Assembly (NCBI GenBank): GCA_905182985.1
Contig: CAJJDN010000089.1
Location: 142,071-206,070 of the forward strand
Source: Paramecium sonneborni
Lineage: Eukaryota; Ciliophora; Oligohymenophorea; Peniculida; Parameciidae
Direction of reading: 5' to 3'
DNA: 64,000 nt
This document shows, piece by piece, positions 50,053-61,947 of the stretch. Position numbers and translations under genes: made by a program. Below the pieces are notes generated by a model, which saw only the letters and a list, made by a program, of their open reading frames with translations, made no database searches and was not told where the DNA came from. Position 1 is the first letter of the stretch. Each line of letters opens with the position of its first letter.

Positions 50053-51349
50053 TCATTTCCAAACTGGTTTGCTATTAATAATTGATTAAATAATGCTCTC
50101 ATCGTTTTTAATTTAACCAGGAGATGGATATCTCCATCCTTTATTTTTGCTTGTAGTAATTAATTAATTTGGGTTTGGAATAGCATTACCTATAAATAAT
50201 TAGTAATAATAAAATACCTTTTACTAAGGGTGAATATTATCTATAGCCAAATCCAGTAGTTGGTTTAAGTAAATTAGGCATATGCTAAAGTTCAGGCTAA
50301 CTAGAATAATATTGATTATTTACACATAAGCTGATTTTGGTCTTTCACTAGGATCTCTTTTTTATTGTTTCATAGATTAAGATTTCCCTGATAATTTTTA
50401 TTTTTATTCCTAATGTTTTTTCAGACTATCATTCTATTATCTTTTTAAAGTTCCACTACTTGGTTTAATAAGTGACATTTAGGCAGAATCTCTTAAACTA
50501 GTATTACATTTTTCTTGTTCTTCTTTTAAAGTTACATAATTATTAACTGTTACATGATAAACATTTCCATTTATATTATTTTAGTTATTTAATCTAACTA
50601 ATGGTTTACTTGTATTCTATTTCATTTTCTTTTAAGATTTTTTAACTAAAGTTTCATCTGCCCATTTTATAGTTTTAGGTCTATTTTCATTTAAATATTA
50701 ATTAAATAATTTTCTATCTAACCAACAAGAATCAGCTGCACTTTATTTAGAATTCATAAATGTATTTCTTAATAACTTTTCATCTTCTTCAAGAGGTAGA
50801 TCTAATTCTTCATGAGGTTACCAAGAACTTGATAATCCTCCTTCACCTTTTTTACTTAATTTTTATTCTAATTGTGTTAATTAATGATAAAAACTAGCCC
50901 TAATTTCTAAATCAGGTCTTCTAGTATTTAAGAACTCAAGAGTCTTATATAATTTCCATTTGTATTTTCTCATAAAAAATGCTGCTAATGCACAACATGA
51001 TCTTGATTAACCTCTAATTGAATGTACTAAAACTGACTCACCATTATTATGTGCTTATTCTATAAAATTATAGATTTCATTCACAATGTTATTCTAAAAT
51101 AAAACTTACTGGTTCAATAAACTTAATAAGTACCTATTCATTCTCTTACCAATTAAATTTTAGATATAAAACTCCATAATTTTCGAATACACAAGGTAAT
51201 TATCTTGAAGCACAATTTATTATGTGACTGACCTTATTCTATATCACAAATTCAAGATCCTTACATATTATTTATATATACAATACTTTTGATGCAAATT
51301 CATCACCAATAAAAAGACCATCTTTTATTTTTATTGCTCCAATTATCAT
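50053..51349 (-). CDS. Catalytically dead dual-specificity phosphatase (STYX-like)
   Basis: 397 residues, introns at 51260-51286, 51109-51133, 50301-50323 and 50190-50217. The DSP fold starts with IKIKDGLFIGDEFASK, then HIINCASRQL, YLKFNWQENE and IYNFIEQAHNNGESVLVHSI. The signature loop, normally HCxxxxxR, reads HSIRGQSRS (50998-51027): the nucleophilic Cys is Ser, so hydrolysis should be impossible. The general fold and the Arg are kept, followed by CCALAAFFMRKYKWKLYKTL and LNTRRPDLEIR. As with STYX, binding of a phosphoprotein without cleavage is the likely role. The C-terminal 230 residues are Lys/Gln/Ser-rich and end in a Pro-rich block (GWRYPSPGQI). Confidence 0.88.
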
Positions 51350-51796
51350 TTTTTATTATAAATTATATAAAATTTGAATGATGGAATTAATGCCTAAACT
51401 AAGTGAATTTCATTAAAAATTGCAATATTATACTAATCATTTTTCAGAAAATAAACTCTGTTAATCTAGTAAGTGAACAGGAGAATAACTTTTAAGTTTA
51501 ACGTAAAGATTTATAATCATTTCATTTTGCTATGTAATTCATTCAAAACAACACAGATTATTAATATTAATTTCAGAGAAAATTTGTACAATAAAAATAG
51601 ATATGTTATCTTATTTAAATATCATTTTAGAATGTGCCTGAAAACAATGACATTATTTCTGTAGCAAGAAACTTATTTGATTTAAGAGAGTTTAAAAATG
51701 TGCTTTTTTGTTATAAAATTTAATTCAAAAAATGACTCAACAATTTTTTTATATTATTATTCTAAATATATATATGGAGAATTAAGAAAAGAAGAA
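51350..51796. other. Intergenic, no gene seen
   Basis: 447 bp of AT-rich sequence between divergent loci. An open run at 51473-51664 is rich in Asn/Phe/Ile codons but has no extension or family resemblance. Confidence 0.5.
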
Positions 51797-52894
51797 ATGT
51801 TTGAAAATGAGAATTCAAAAACAGCTACAAATACAGAATAAAAATTATGAGATAGAGAACTATCAAAATTATAAGTCATAAAATATATATCTTTATGGAT
51901 TAATTAAGATACATTAAAATTTAGAGCTTTCAAAGTAGTGTTTAATTTAAGTTTTGAATTAATTACCATGTTTTTGGAGTGCCTGGTTAGAACTTTGTAG
52001 ATTGATGAGTGAAGAGAGATTCAATTAATTAGATAGCAAATACTTATTACAATAAATAAGAATTTGAATAATCTTTGAAATGGTTTGAAAGACTGTATAG
52101 TGTATAGATCCATATAGATATGAGAATTTGGATACATATTCGAATATTTTATATATTAAAGAAAATTAAGGAAGATTGGCAAATTTAGCATTACAATCTT
52201 TTACTAATAATAAATATGTACCTAAAACAATTTGTGTAATAGAAAATTATTATTCTTTAATTTATGAACATGCAAAGGCTATAAATTATTATTAAAGAGC
52301 ATTAAATTTAGATAAGGATTGTTTAGCTGCATGGACTTTAATGGGTGATAATATTTAGAAATGAAAAATGTTGCTTCAACTATATAATCTTATAGAAATG
52401 CAGTTGAAATTGATCCAAAAGATTTTAGAGCATGGTATGGATTAGGTTAAACATATGTTTTATAAGGAATGAATTAATAAGCTCTATATTATTTTGGTAG
52501 AACTGTTATTAGTAGACCAAAAGATGCAAGAATGTGGAATGCTATGGCTGAATTTATGATAAAATGGATAAAAAAATGAAAGAGCTAATTTATGTAAAGA
52601 TAAAGAAGGAATTGTTATACATCAATTAGTCAAATTATATGATGCTGTTGTAATATGAATTTATCTAAATATTCAGGGTAAGAAGCTTAATGAGCATTTT
52701 AAGAAAGTTTAAAGAGAAAAGATGAAGAATAAACAGTTGATAAAGAAGTCTCTAAAGCTCTATTGTATTTAGCCAGATCTTACTTAAAAAAAGGTGATAA
52801 AGAAAGAGTTATATAAATGGCAAAGAGACTTTTTGATTTTAATGGACCAGAAAGAGATGAAGCTAATTTAATTATGAGTTTATTGAATTATTGA
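51797..52894 (+). pseudogene. Pseudogene of APC8/CDC23 (anaphase-promoting complex TPR subunit)
   Basis: Homology to CDC23 is clear in pieces: NKYVPKTICVIENYYSLIYE, NYYQRALNLDKDCLAAWTLM, YRNAVEIDPKDFRAWYGLGQ and YLARSYLKKGDKERVIQMAK. The pieces lie in different frames. Apparent shifts are near 52105, 52350, 52553, 52575 and 52648; in-frame TGAs stand where sense codons are expected, at 51848-51850 and about 52691. No GT..AG intron explains them. Neighbouring genes read cleanly, so poor sequence quality is unlikely. The functional subunit must be encoded elsewhere; after whole-genome duplication in Paramecium a decaying extra copy is expected. Confidence 0.85.
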
Positions 52895-52992
52895 ATTAAT
52901 GAAATTTTGTTTTTTTCATATCATCTATAAATACTAATATTATATTTACAAATTCAAGAATCAATTATTTTTAATATTATTATTATTATTTT

Positions 52993-55980
52993 ATGATAAA
53001 TTCAACAACTTGTAGAATGCCCGATGACAATGAGGATTAAAATCATCGTCTAAAAATTCTCGAAACAAACTCAAATCAATTCTATGCTTAATTAAAAGTA
53101 ACTCATTTTATAAATCTTAAAGCCCTTATTTTCAGAAAATACTTAATTAAAATAAAATCTTATAGAAATTAATGTGTATATAGAGGAAAGAAAAATGCAA
53201 CTTTGTAAATATTTATCAGATGTTGGACCTAATGGAGAAGATTTGATTCTTATTAAAGCAGTAGGAGATTTGCAACAAATTTGCGATTTAATTGGAGGTA
53301 CAAAAATAATAAATTATTAAGATGAAACAAAAAGGCTTAGAGCATAAATTGTGAATTAAATTGAAGTTTAATAAGAAAAAGAAAAGTGTCTTAAAGAAAT
53401 AAAATTAGATTTACAAAGAGAAGCAGAACGATTCATAAATGAAAAATAAAGACTTATTGATTAAAATACATTATCTCAATAAGCACATAAACAAATTATT
53501 GAGAATCTAAAATAACAAAATGATATACTTGTAAATTTGCATCAATTATGAAGTTAATGAAAAATGAAGATCTTTAATCAGCTTTATCAAGATAATCTGA
53601 AATAGAAAACGCTTTAAAAATTAAATATAGATTCAAATTGGAAGATGAGATTAAATCTTTGACAACCAAATTGAACTGTCTTAAAATTTCTAAATAAGAA
53701 GAAGCAGATAAATATGATTAAGAAAGGAGAATTTATTTGAAATAATTAGAATAATTTAGTGGAAAATTAAAATAAGTTAAATAAGATATCATTGATGAAT
53801 ATGAATATAAATTGGCTACTTAAAAAGTCAAATTTGAAAATCAATTCAAATTAACAAAATAAGAAATTTCTGATTTAAAATATTCTAATTCCTAACTTTT
53901 TGAAAAACAAAAATTATGGCATTTATAATAAGAAGTACTGATTGATCAAAAGTATAAATTAGAACTTCAAAATAAAGATTTTAAAAGTTTAATATCAATG
54001 CTTGAAGAAAAATTGATTATTCAAGAAGAATTAACCATCTAAGCTCAACATGAAATAAATCAATAAAAGTATTTTATCATCTATTTTAGATCTGCTATAA
54101 GTGTTCTCAAATAATCCATAAATTAAAAGAAGTAAAATGAGTAAAATTATCAAATAATTTCATAATCTTCATAGAAATAACAATAATCAAAATCTTAAAC
54201 ACCAATATAGGAATCAAGGACTTAATCTACTTAATAATAGTAGAAAACAACAAATTTAAAAAAACAGTCAAAAGACAATTAAAAAATGACTGATTCTTAA
54301 AAATTAGTTAATCATAATTCATAAGAAAAAAAGAATTTATCTCAAAATTCAACATACATCAGTACTAATACTAACACTGAGTAACATAATTAAACTAAAT
54401 AAATAAAGATGTTGGATTCCATATAAGAAATATAATATGAACAATTTTCATCTACTACATAATCATAACGTGCTGAATAAAATTTACAATTATTAGATTC
54501 TTTTACACAAACAGAAGAATCAATTTTTAATTAAACTGTCTCTTCTCGAGGTAAAAACTCATCAATTCGAAAAAATAGATCATAATTTGTTTAATAATTT
54601 CAATATAATCATGTTGGGACATAATATGATTCTGAATTAAAAGATAGTGATTATTTCAATTTTAAATTAGAATTACTAGTTTCTTAATTATAAAATAAAA
54701 TTCAAAGTACTTAAGCAATGTGTGATTTAAAATTAGAATAGAAAAATTAAGAAATTGAAGATTTAAAAAATTAATTACAATCTTAATAAAATAATTTTGA
54801 AGCATAATATAAATAAATGGAAATTGAAATGAATTTATTACATAATGAAGAATTAGAATCAAAGATATTAACTATTCAAAATTTAAAAGAAATTGTTGAT
54901 TAAAATAATGATAAAATTAATGGATTAGAAGAAGCCCTTAAACTTTTCGAAATAAATTAAGAAAACATTCATTCAAAATATGAAGATATTCTCAGTAAAA
55001 AAGATTAAACAATAAAAGATATTGAAAACAGAATGTAAGAAGATAAACTTATGGCAGAATAAGAATAAACTAGATTATTATAAATTAATTAAAATCAAAG
55101 AGAAGAATTTTAATTAGAGTTACAAAACCTCTAAAATTAGCATACTTTAGATGAATAGAAACTTTAATAAGAAAAATTAATATATTAAGAAGAGAAGGCT
55201 TCTATAGAAAAAATAAAGGAAAATAATTAATTAATGCTTGAATAAATTAAAAAAAAAGAGTTTATTTTAGAAAATTATAAATCTGAATTAATTAAAACAA
55301 ATGAAGTAGTGAAATACCTACAATTAGAACTTGAAAATTATAAAAAATTAAATAACATTTTTAGATCAAAGGATGAAAGTTCATCTTAAATGATTACTCA
55401 TGGCTTTTTATCTTAAGATATATAAGAAAGAATCAAATAAAGGTTATAAAAATCGAAAATATCAAAAGATAACCCTAAATTTGGATTTTAAACAAGAGAT
55501 GCTTATAGTATGAATTTTTAAATTTAAAGAAAAGAAAAAATGAAACATGTTAAACTGGGAACATTGAATACAAGCTTTGATGATAAAAATATTTATTAGT
55601 AAATAATAAAAATTAAATTAGAACTTAAAAAAATATTTTCAGATTTAAAATGATAGATGATGACAGTTAGGGAATGTTATAAATAAATACAAGAAGAATG
55701 TAATCATAAGATGATAAATTTAACAGTGAAATAAAACTAAAATAAAAATGCTTTAAACAAAATTAAAGAGCAAGTTTATATTTTATTTATTTCATTAGAA
55801 ACTTAAATTAGTGATTATTCAGAATCAAAGTTAGTAATTTAAGATATTTTAGAAAAAGAGATACCTGAACAAAATAGAAGTAATTAGCTTCTAAGCTCAT
55901 TAAATGATCAACAAACTAAGTTTAGGAGTGTTCATAGCACATACAATTCTACAAAAAAGAAATTTATCTAAAATCATTGA
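52993..55980 (+). CDS. Long coiled-coil protein with disordered middle, 963 aa
   Basis: Introns at 53098-53122, 53531-53553, 55599-55621 and 55774-55798; all four are needed to keep one frame. The first 60 residues are polar. A conserved-looking segment follows (RKMQLCKYLSDVGPNGEDLI, then GDLQQICDLIGGTKIINYQD) before a long coiled coil. A Ser/Thr/Gln-rich stretch of about 150 residues lies around 54110-54650, and a second long coiled coil runs to about 55450. No motor, kinase or membrane domain. A centrosomal or cytoskeletal role would be usual for this architecture, but the family is not recognised. Confidence 0.8.
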
Positions 55981-56017
55981 AGTAGTATTATAAAAATTCT
56001 CAAATTAATTGGATCTC

Positions 56018-56693
56018 TCATTCGTCATAACAACATAAAAACCACCAAGGTTTTTAATCTGTTTCTTTGCTTTTTTTTAAAGATTCATGTTCTTAACAAT
56101 CTAATTTTTCATCAATATTCTCTGTATTCTATATATTATTGTTTTATGGATTTATTTTTTCTTCTTCACTTCTTGGTGATATTGGTGATTTACAAGATAA
56201 TGGATCACTAACAGATGAAACCATTAAAGAATTCAACATTATTTAAGTTTGTTTCAAAGCAAAAGATTTTGTCTTTAATTGACGTAATTTTTAATGTTCA
56301 TCATAAGCTAAGTAAATTAAATTTAATAATACGCGGAAGTTCTTCATCTGGTCTTTCATATTCATCCATTTCATAAAGTTCATATACATTAAAATCATTT
56401 AAAAAGAAAAATAATTCCATTTCCGCTCTCTTGAAAGTTTAATTGAATTCTCCTATAACCATTTATAAAAATTCTCTAACTGTGATATCAGAAGTTACTC
56501 TTATAGTTACAATAATTTTTCTATGTAAATTATCTATCCAAGTAACTCTATATGGTATTGAATAGTTTCCTTTTTATTCTTATGTTTCAACTTTGTTAAT
56601 TTGATTAGTATTTGCTTTAGATTTTTCTTTAGCACTGATTGGGGCATTATCATCATAAACCATTTAAATATCTTCTGTGTAATAAAAACTCAT
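56018..56693 (-). CDS. Small protein with possible ubiquitin/RA-like domain
   Basis: 216 residues, one intron at 56308-56332. Residues about 45-130 (YSIPYRVTWIDNLHRKIIVT, then IRVTSDITVREFLQMVIGEF and an LFFFLNDFNVYEL strand) have the beta-beta-alpha-beta spacing of ubiquitin-like or Ras-association domains. This is a structural resemblance only. A Ser/Glu-rich linker follows, and the chain ends KPWWFLCCYDE, where two adjacent Cys after an aromatic patch could be lipidated. It is convergent with the long coiled-coil gene (37 bp between stops). Confidence 0.7.
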
Positions 56694-56916
56694 CTTATGT
56701 CAGATATAAATTATAATGATTATTTTAAAAATTTTGTAATAAGTTCTCAGATTTACAGAATAATTTATTAGGAGTTCTAATTAAGTATTTCATTAATTTA
56801 AGTTAAGAATAATAATTTTAATTATTAATATATAGATCTTTGAAAAAAATAAACTTCGACTCAAGAATTGCTTGATTTATTATTTTTAATGACTAATTTT
56901 ATTTAATATATTTATT

Positions 56917-58077
56917 ATGCATAATAATTCAAGAGACCCTCCCAATAGAATTCTTCTTTTAATTCTAAATTAATTACCTTCAACTTTTCCTTTGAACAAT
57001 TAATTTATCCACTAAAAATTCAATGATTTTGGAGACATTAATAAGATTCTTATTTTTGAAAGAGGAAAAACAACAAAAGCCTTTGTTGAATTTCATGAAT
57101 TAAAAAGTGCAATATAAGCTAGAAGATAATTGAATGGATATAATATCCAAGGAGGAAAGTATTAAACTTTTGTTATTTTTTTTTAGAATGATTATTCATT
57201 TTTCTCGACTTAAAAATCTTAATCTCGAAATAGTGGATAATTCAAGGGGAACAGATTATACATAAGCTAGTAGTACAAGTCAGAATTCTGATTCTATCCT
57301 TAACTCAAGAACTGATGAAAATAATTAGTTTGATTTAACTAATCATATTAGTTAAACTTAGTCACCAAGAGACAATTCTAGTCCTATTAGAAATGAATAA
57401 ATCAATCGTCTCTTAGAATCAGATGATGAAGATGATCTAACGATTTGGAAATAAGCAATTCCTTAGAATATCTCAGAATTTCATCCAGATATATAAAAAT
57501 TACTTCAACAAAGATAATCAAGATTACTCAGAGTCACAAATTTTGATTCTAAAATCATAGCCAAGATGATTTATAATGTCTTTTCTAAGTTTGGTAATAT
57601 AGAAGAAATCCTTTATGAAAGATAATCATTTAGAGCCTTCATTAAATATTAAACAGTAAATTAAGCTATAATTGCTAAAGAATATCTCAATAATATTTAA
57701 TTCTTTGATTCATAAGTAACTACTCTAAATAAATAATTAGATACGCATCTATTTTGAACCTCTCTAATCCCTCTAACCAAGTTCTTTTTAGGATGAGTAT
57801 ATGATTTATTATCATGAAACTCAATAATATAACTGTAGTCCACTCTCTACAAATCTCTTAATCACTGGTGTTTAAGACTCTTCTGAAATCTCAGAGCAAA
57901 TCTAAATGTTTGCTAAAGTTAAAGGTATTCTATAATTTATAATTTATAGAAATTAAAATAGGAGTAAATAATATTCAATTAACAATGTTTTCTAAAGCAG
58001 ACACAATCAAAATTATTGCTGTATTTTCTGATTTTGAATTCTAAAATTAGAAAATGAATATCATTCTTAAATAATGA
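56917..58077 (+). CDS. PTB/hnRNP L-like RNA-binding protein, about three RRMs
   Basis: 360 residues, introns at 57159-57186, 57716-57740 and 57925-57949. The first RRM runs PPNRILLLILNQLPSTFPLN, FNDFGDINKILIFERGKTTK, AFVEFHELKSAIQARRQLNG, with the PTB-type strand MIIHFSRLKNL. A Ser/Asn/Asp-rich linker of about 100 residues separates a second RRM (RLLRVTNFDSKIIAKMIYNV, FSKFGNIEEILYERQSFRAF) and a shorter third one (LLITGVQDSSEISEQIQMFA). It resembles the gene at 24552 in domain type but has one more RRM; sequence similarity between them is modest, so they are not recent duplicates. Confidence 0.85.
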
Positions 58078-58131
58078 TATCTTTATAATTATCATAAAAT
58101 ATAAATAAATCAAAAATAAATTAATTAATTA

Positions 58132-59460
58132 TCACTTTTATTATTTTTTAATTTTCTCTCTCTAGTAAGACACAACTGAATTTAACAGATTTTTTTCTTT
58201 CGTTGCTTATATGCCTTATATTTCATATACTCTTTTTTGAATTTAATTGCTTATTTTATTTGGATTTTGTTTTTCATTTTAAAGTGAAATATTATTCAAC
58301 ATTTAAGAATTCTGCCTTTCTCTTGTTAATTCAACTGAATAATTTTAATAATTCTATAGTTATTATTAGTGAAGTAACTTTTTTTTTGTCACTTGAAGAG
58401 AATCTTAGTGTCTTTCAATATTATGATTAATATAAGGTTTTTCATTTGAGTTATCTAAATTTTCTAATAAAGCTTTTACTTTTAAACCTTATCTTTCATT
58501 CAAAATTATTAATTATTGTCTATTTTAGTTTTAAGTTTTTGGAATTTAATCATAACTTAAATTAATTTTAGGTTAAACTTTGTTGTAATCAGAAAATGAT
58601 CTTTTTTATCTATCAATCTATTAAATTTATAAAGGTTTATGTCGATTAACACTACTTTATTTACTATTCAATTAATATTCTTATAAAAATTGATCCTCTT
58701 CATCATCCACTAAATTTCTTACAAAATCCTAAGCTAAAGGTAAATTGTTTAAACTTTCCCATGTTAAACCTGATTTCTTTTATTCTAAAGCATTCTATGA
58801 ATTTATTTTCGATCTATTCATGTAAGAACATGTTGTTGGTTTAGAAGGATTTGGTAATTTCTCGATAAGATTAATCATATTTGGATATTTTTAAATTAAC
58901 TATGATTTTGTAGAGTGTTTTAGCTCAAATTATAATTTATAATATGCTTTTCTTTCCCTTTCTAACTATTTTATATATTCACTTTATTCCTTTCTTTATT
59001 ACAAGATTTATTTGATTTACTCATCATCTTTAACATTAGGGTGAAATATTTTATATTCATATTTAACTTCTTTAATTCTCTCCTCTTGATCTCTCATTTG
59101 AAAAGGTTTCTAAAATGGTTTCATTTTTTATTAACATAGTTTCCAGTTATCTAAACCTAAATTTACAATAAATTGTTCTTGATCATAGCCTTACTCAATT
59201 GCAATCATATTTAACAGTTAAATAAATGATTCATAATTTAATTCTTTTTAATTTTTTGCATATTTCTTAAATAGTTCTAAAATTCTCTAATTTTTTGCTT
59301 TAATTTAGAAATCTTTACAAAAATGCATCCATTTCCCTATTGTAAATATTGAAGCTTCATATTATTGCCTTTCAAATGTTGCATGCTATCCTTACACATA
59401 TTGCTGTTTACAATAGAAATCAAAAACTTTGGCAATTACTTCTTTATTTAGAGTATTCAT
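58132..59460 (-). CDS. Protein with TPPP/EF-hand-like N-terminal helical domain, 442 aa
   Basis: An intronless frame of 442 codons, unusual here. The N-terminal region has the pattern IFTIGKWMHFCKDFQIKAKN then ILELFKKYAKNQKELNYESF, and IQLLNMIAIE. This helix-loop-helix arrangement is seen in p25-alpha/TPPP-like and many alveolate ciliary proteins; no canonical calcium loop is present. The central part is a charged coiled coil and the C-terminal half is Lys/Gln/Asn-rich with short conserved-looking pieces (SGLTWESLNNLPLAQDFVRN). A cytoskeletal role is plausible but not shown. Its stop is 54 bp from the converging PTB-like gene. Confidence 0.72.
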
Positions 59461-59546
59461 TTTATTTATTAAATTATGCTTTTAATTTTATTCATATATT
59501 TTTTATAAATATATGAATAAAATGCATTTGATAAATTAAATAATTA

Positions 59547-60294
59547 TCAATTAAATATAAACTTTTAGACCTCTTAAATATTACAATCTTTAACACTTTG
59601 TTCAACTATTTTAATGGTTGGAAAATCATTGATATCAAATTAATTCTCTTAAAACTAATTAAATAAATTTATATGCTACTCTTATTCTATCATTCGTATT
59701 CTCTCTTTATTCTTAAACTGCTTTTCTTGATTTTTTTATTTTTTCTCTTAAAAAATAAATTTATAAATTACATTTCCCTTGATAAAAACATCTCAAAATC
59801 AGGAGCCTTATATGCTTTCTCTTTATCCTATTTGTTTAATACTATCAAAATTGGAATTTTTGATTTTTAAAATGGAATTGAAATTAAAATGTTATATAGT
59901 ATAGCTGCTGTGGCTCCAATTTAAGAAGTCTCAGATGAATCAGTAACTAATATTATTTTCTTAGCTTCTTATATTTTATTCAAAAACTATTCCTTTTGAT
60001 AATTATTCCCAGGGACATCTACAACTATAACACCTTAATTATTTGGCTTTACTAATTCTGTTTAATTAGGCTCAATTGAATTAGTTGTTTATATTGACGA
60101 ATTTTAATTTGAAAGCTATTCATATATATAATTATTACACAATACAAAAGGGAAGTTTTTCCTGCGTTTTTATCCCCAACAATAAAAATTACTGAGTTAT
60201 CAGCATTAACTGTCTAACCTCCAGATTTTCTTCTGGATATTATTAAAAATGCTGTAGCTAAGATTAGCACAATAATACCAATTATAAAATACAT
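59547..60294 (-). CDS. Signal recognition particle receptor subunit beta
   Basis: 224 residues, introns at 60116-60138, 59747-59771 and 59655-59679. The chain opens with a membrane anchor (MYFIIGIIVLILATAFLII), then a small GTPase domain: G1 FIVGDKNAGKTSLLY, G3 VDVPGN, TDSSE near G4, and G4 VLNKQDKEK. The G3 DxPG variant and N-terminal anchor fit SRbeta, which holds the SRP receptor alpha chain on the ER for co-translational targeting. The C-terminal conserved DFPTIKIVEQSVKDCN appears only when the 25-nt intron at 59655 is removed, matching the usual SRbeta ending. Length is slightly shorter than animal SRbeta (about 270). Confidence 0.9.
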
Positions 60295-60850
60295 TTAATA
60301 ATTAATAAACACGTTTAATTAAGTTTTGATAATTTTTTATGAGAAAATTAGCATTAAGAATTATTGTATTTTCTAAGTAAATTTATTATACAGATATAAA
60401 ATAAAATTATCAACTATTGTTGAAGGAAGCATTGTTAATTTAAATATAGCCATTTTTATAAGTAATGTGAAACATTAAAAATTTAGCATTTCAAACTAAT
60501 AATCATAGGTAGATTTTTATAAGGATTTTAGATTTCTAAATATATAAAAGATAATTTCCAAAGGGAATTTATTAAATCATAATCGAACAAATATATATAT
60601 TATTTAATTTATATTAGAGAGAAAACATCTTTCTAATAGTCAATATAATAATGATGCATAATTGTTGATTATAATTGCTTTATTATCTTAAAGTAATTAT
60701 TTGTTAGTAAGTCATAAAAAATTAAGTATTTCTTTGATTCGAAATACTTTGATAATTGATTCCAACGAATTGCTAATTTGATCTTAATCAATTAATTTGG
60801 GATAGCTCTCTAGAACTATTCCTAATTAATTCATAAAGATAAATTAATAA
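60295..60850. other. No complete gene; one natural-looking small open frame
   Basis: On the minus strand 60712-60834 reads as 40 residues starting MNQLGIVLESYPKLID and ending in TGA. The frame beyond that TGA again looks protein-like (LTNKQLLQDNKAIIINNYA), but no intron joins them. The rest is AT-rich without structure I can name. It may hold remains of a decayed gene. Confidence 0.35.
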
Positions 60851-61629
60851 TCATAAGGATATTGAATGATAGGAGCTTTGATTTATCGATTTTTAAAAAA
60901 GATAATTAGTCATTTTGAGTTTCTTCTTTTTCTTTCCTTTCCTTTTAGTTTGATTCTTTTTAATTTATTTATTATTCCTTCCAAATAATTAGTTCATTTT
61001 TATGTATAATACTTTAATTAAGTTATGAAATAAGTACAATAAATAGAATTTTTACAAAAAAAATAGTTACATTATTTTTAGTTCTTTTGAGAGCAACCCG
61101 ATAAAAAATTTGATTCATTTACAACAAAAGCAGTTAGTTTAATTAGGTTTTGCTGATCAAGAAAAAAAGAAAGTCATTTACCAATTTAGTTATAATATAA
61201 ATATTTTCATAATATATATAATAGAATAAATAAACTTTCAAAATTGGATAAATTTCAAGGCATATAAATGTTTGAATCTAAAGCTTTCTCATCATAAATA
61301 CTTCCACTCAAAATAAATTTTAATTTTTGATGAAAAAGGAATGGTATTTTGCCTCCTAAGTATATAAATATATGAATATAAAAATAAATAATATATGAAT
61401 TAATACTTAAGAAGAAAAAATAATAGAAGCTTTTTTAGTATAAAAAGAAAAAATTAGTTTAAGGTGTTTTTAGATTAATAACTGAGACAATGAATTAACC
61501 ACCTTTAAATGATTGGTTATTAATAATATTTGATTAAAATGTTAAAAAAGAAAGATTCCTTGTTTTGAGTGGATTAGACAAATGATATCTTGATAAAATA
61601 GGAATATATTCAATTTATTGAATTCAATT
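60851..61629 (-). pseudogene. Unresolved or decayed coding sequence
   Basis: A minus-strand frame is open from 61629 to a TGA at 61255-61257 and reads like protein (DIICLIHSKQGIFLFQHFNQ, then LGGKIPFLFHQKLKFILSGS). Farther along, exons separated by intron-like segments at 61153-61181 and 61012-61037 encode LIKLTAFVVNESNFLSGCSQ and a Lys-rich tail (KRKGKKKKKLK) ending at TGA 60851-60853. I could not join the two parts or find an initiating ATG. It is either a gene whose structure I missed or a relic. Function unknown. Confidence 0.35.
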
Positions 61630-61947
61630 CAAATTTTACTGCTTTTTTAATGATTATGATCATTTAGATTTAATATGAATTTGTTGTTAAAGTTGTTAAA
61701 AATATTAAAGGAAGTATTTTTTGATGAAAATATATATAACTGTGCTAAATATGGTATTAAAATGCAATACATTGAATTATATTTTAATATTAAATGAATT
61801 TTACCCAATGTATATAGTTTTTAAAAGTAGTGCAAAAAGCATTCAATATTAAATATACTTCCCTGCTTATAAATATGGTTTATTTATTTAAAGTTTCAAT
61901 TGTGTTTAATTGGAGGGAATTTATTATTAAATATTAAAGTTTATAGG

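Noticed and set aside
61078..61490. Plus-strand open run of about 135 codons
   Set aside because: The minus strand over the same bases reads more naturally and has intron-like segments; no plus-strand start codon is available.
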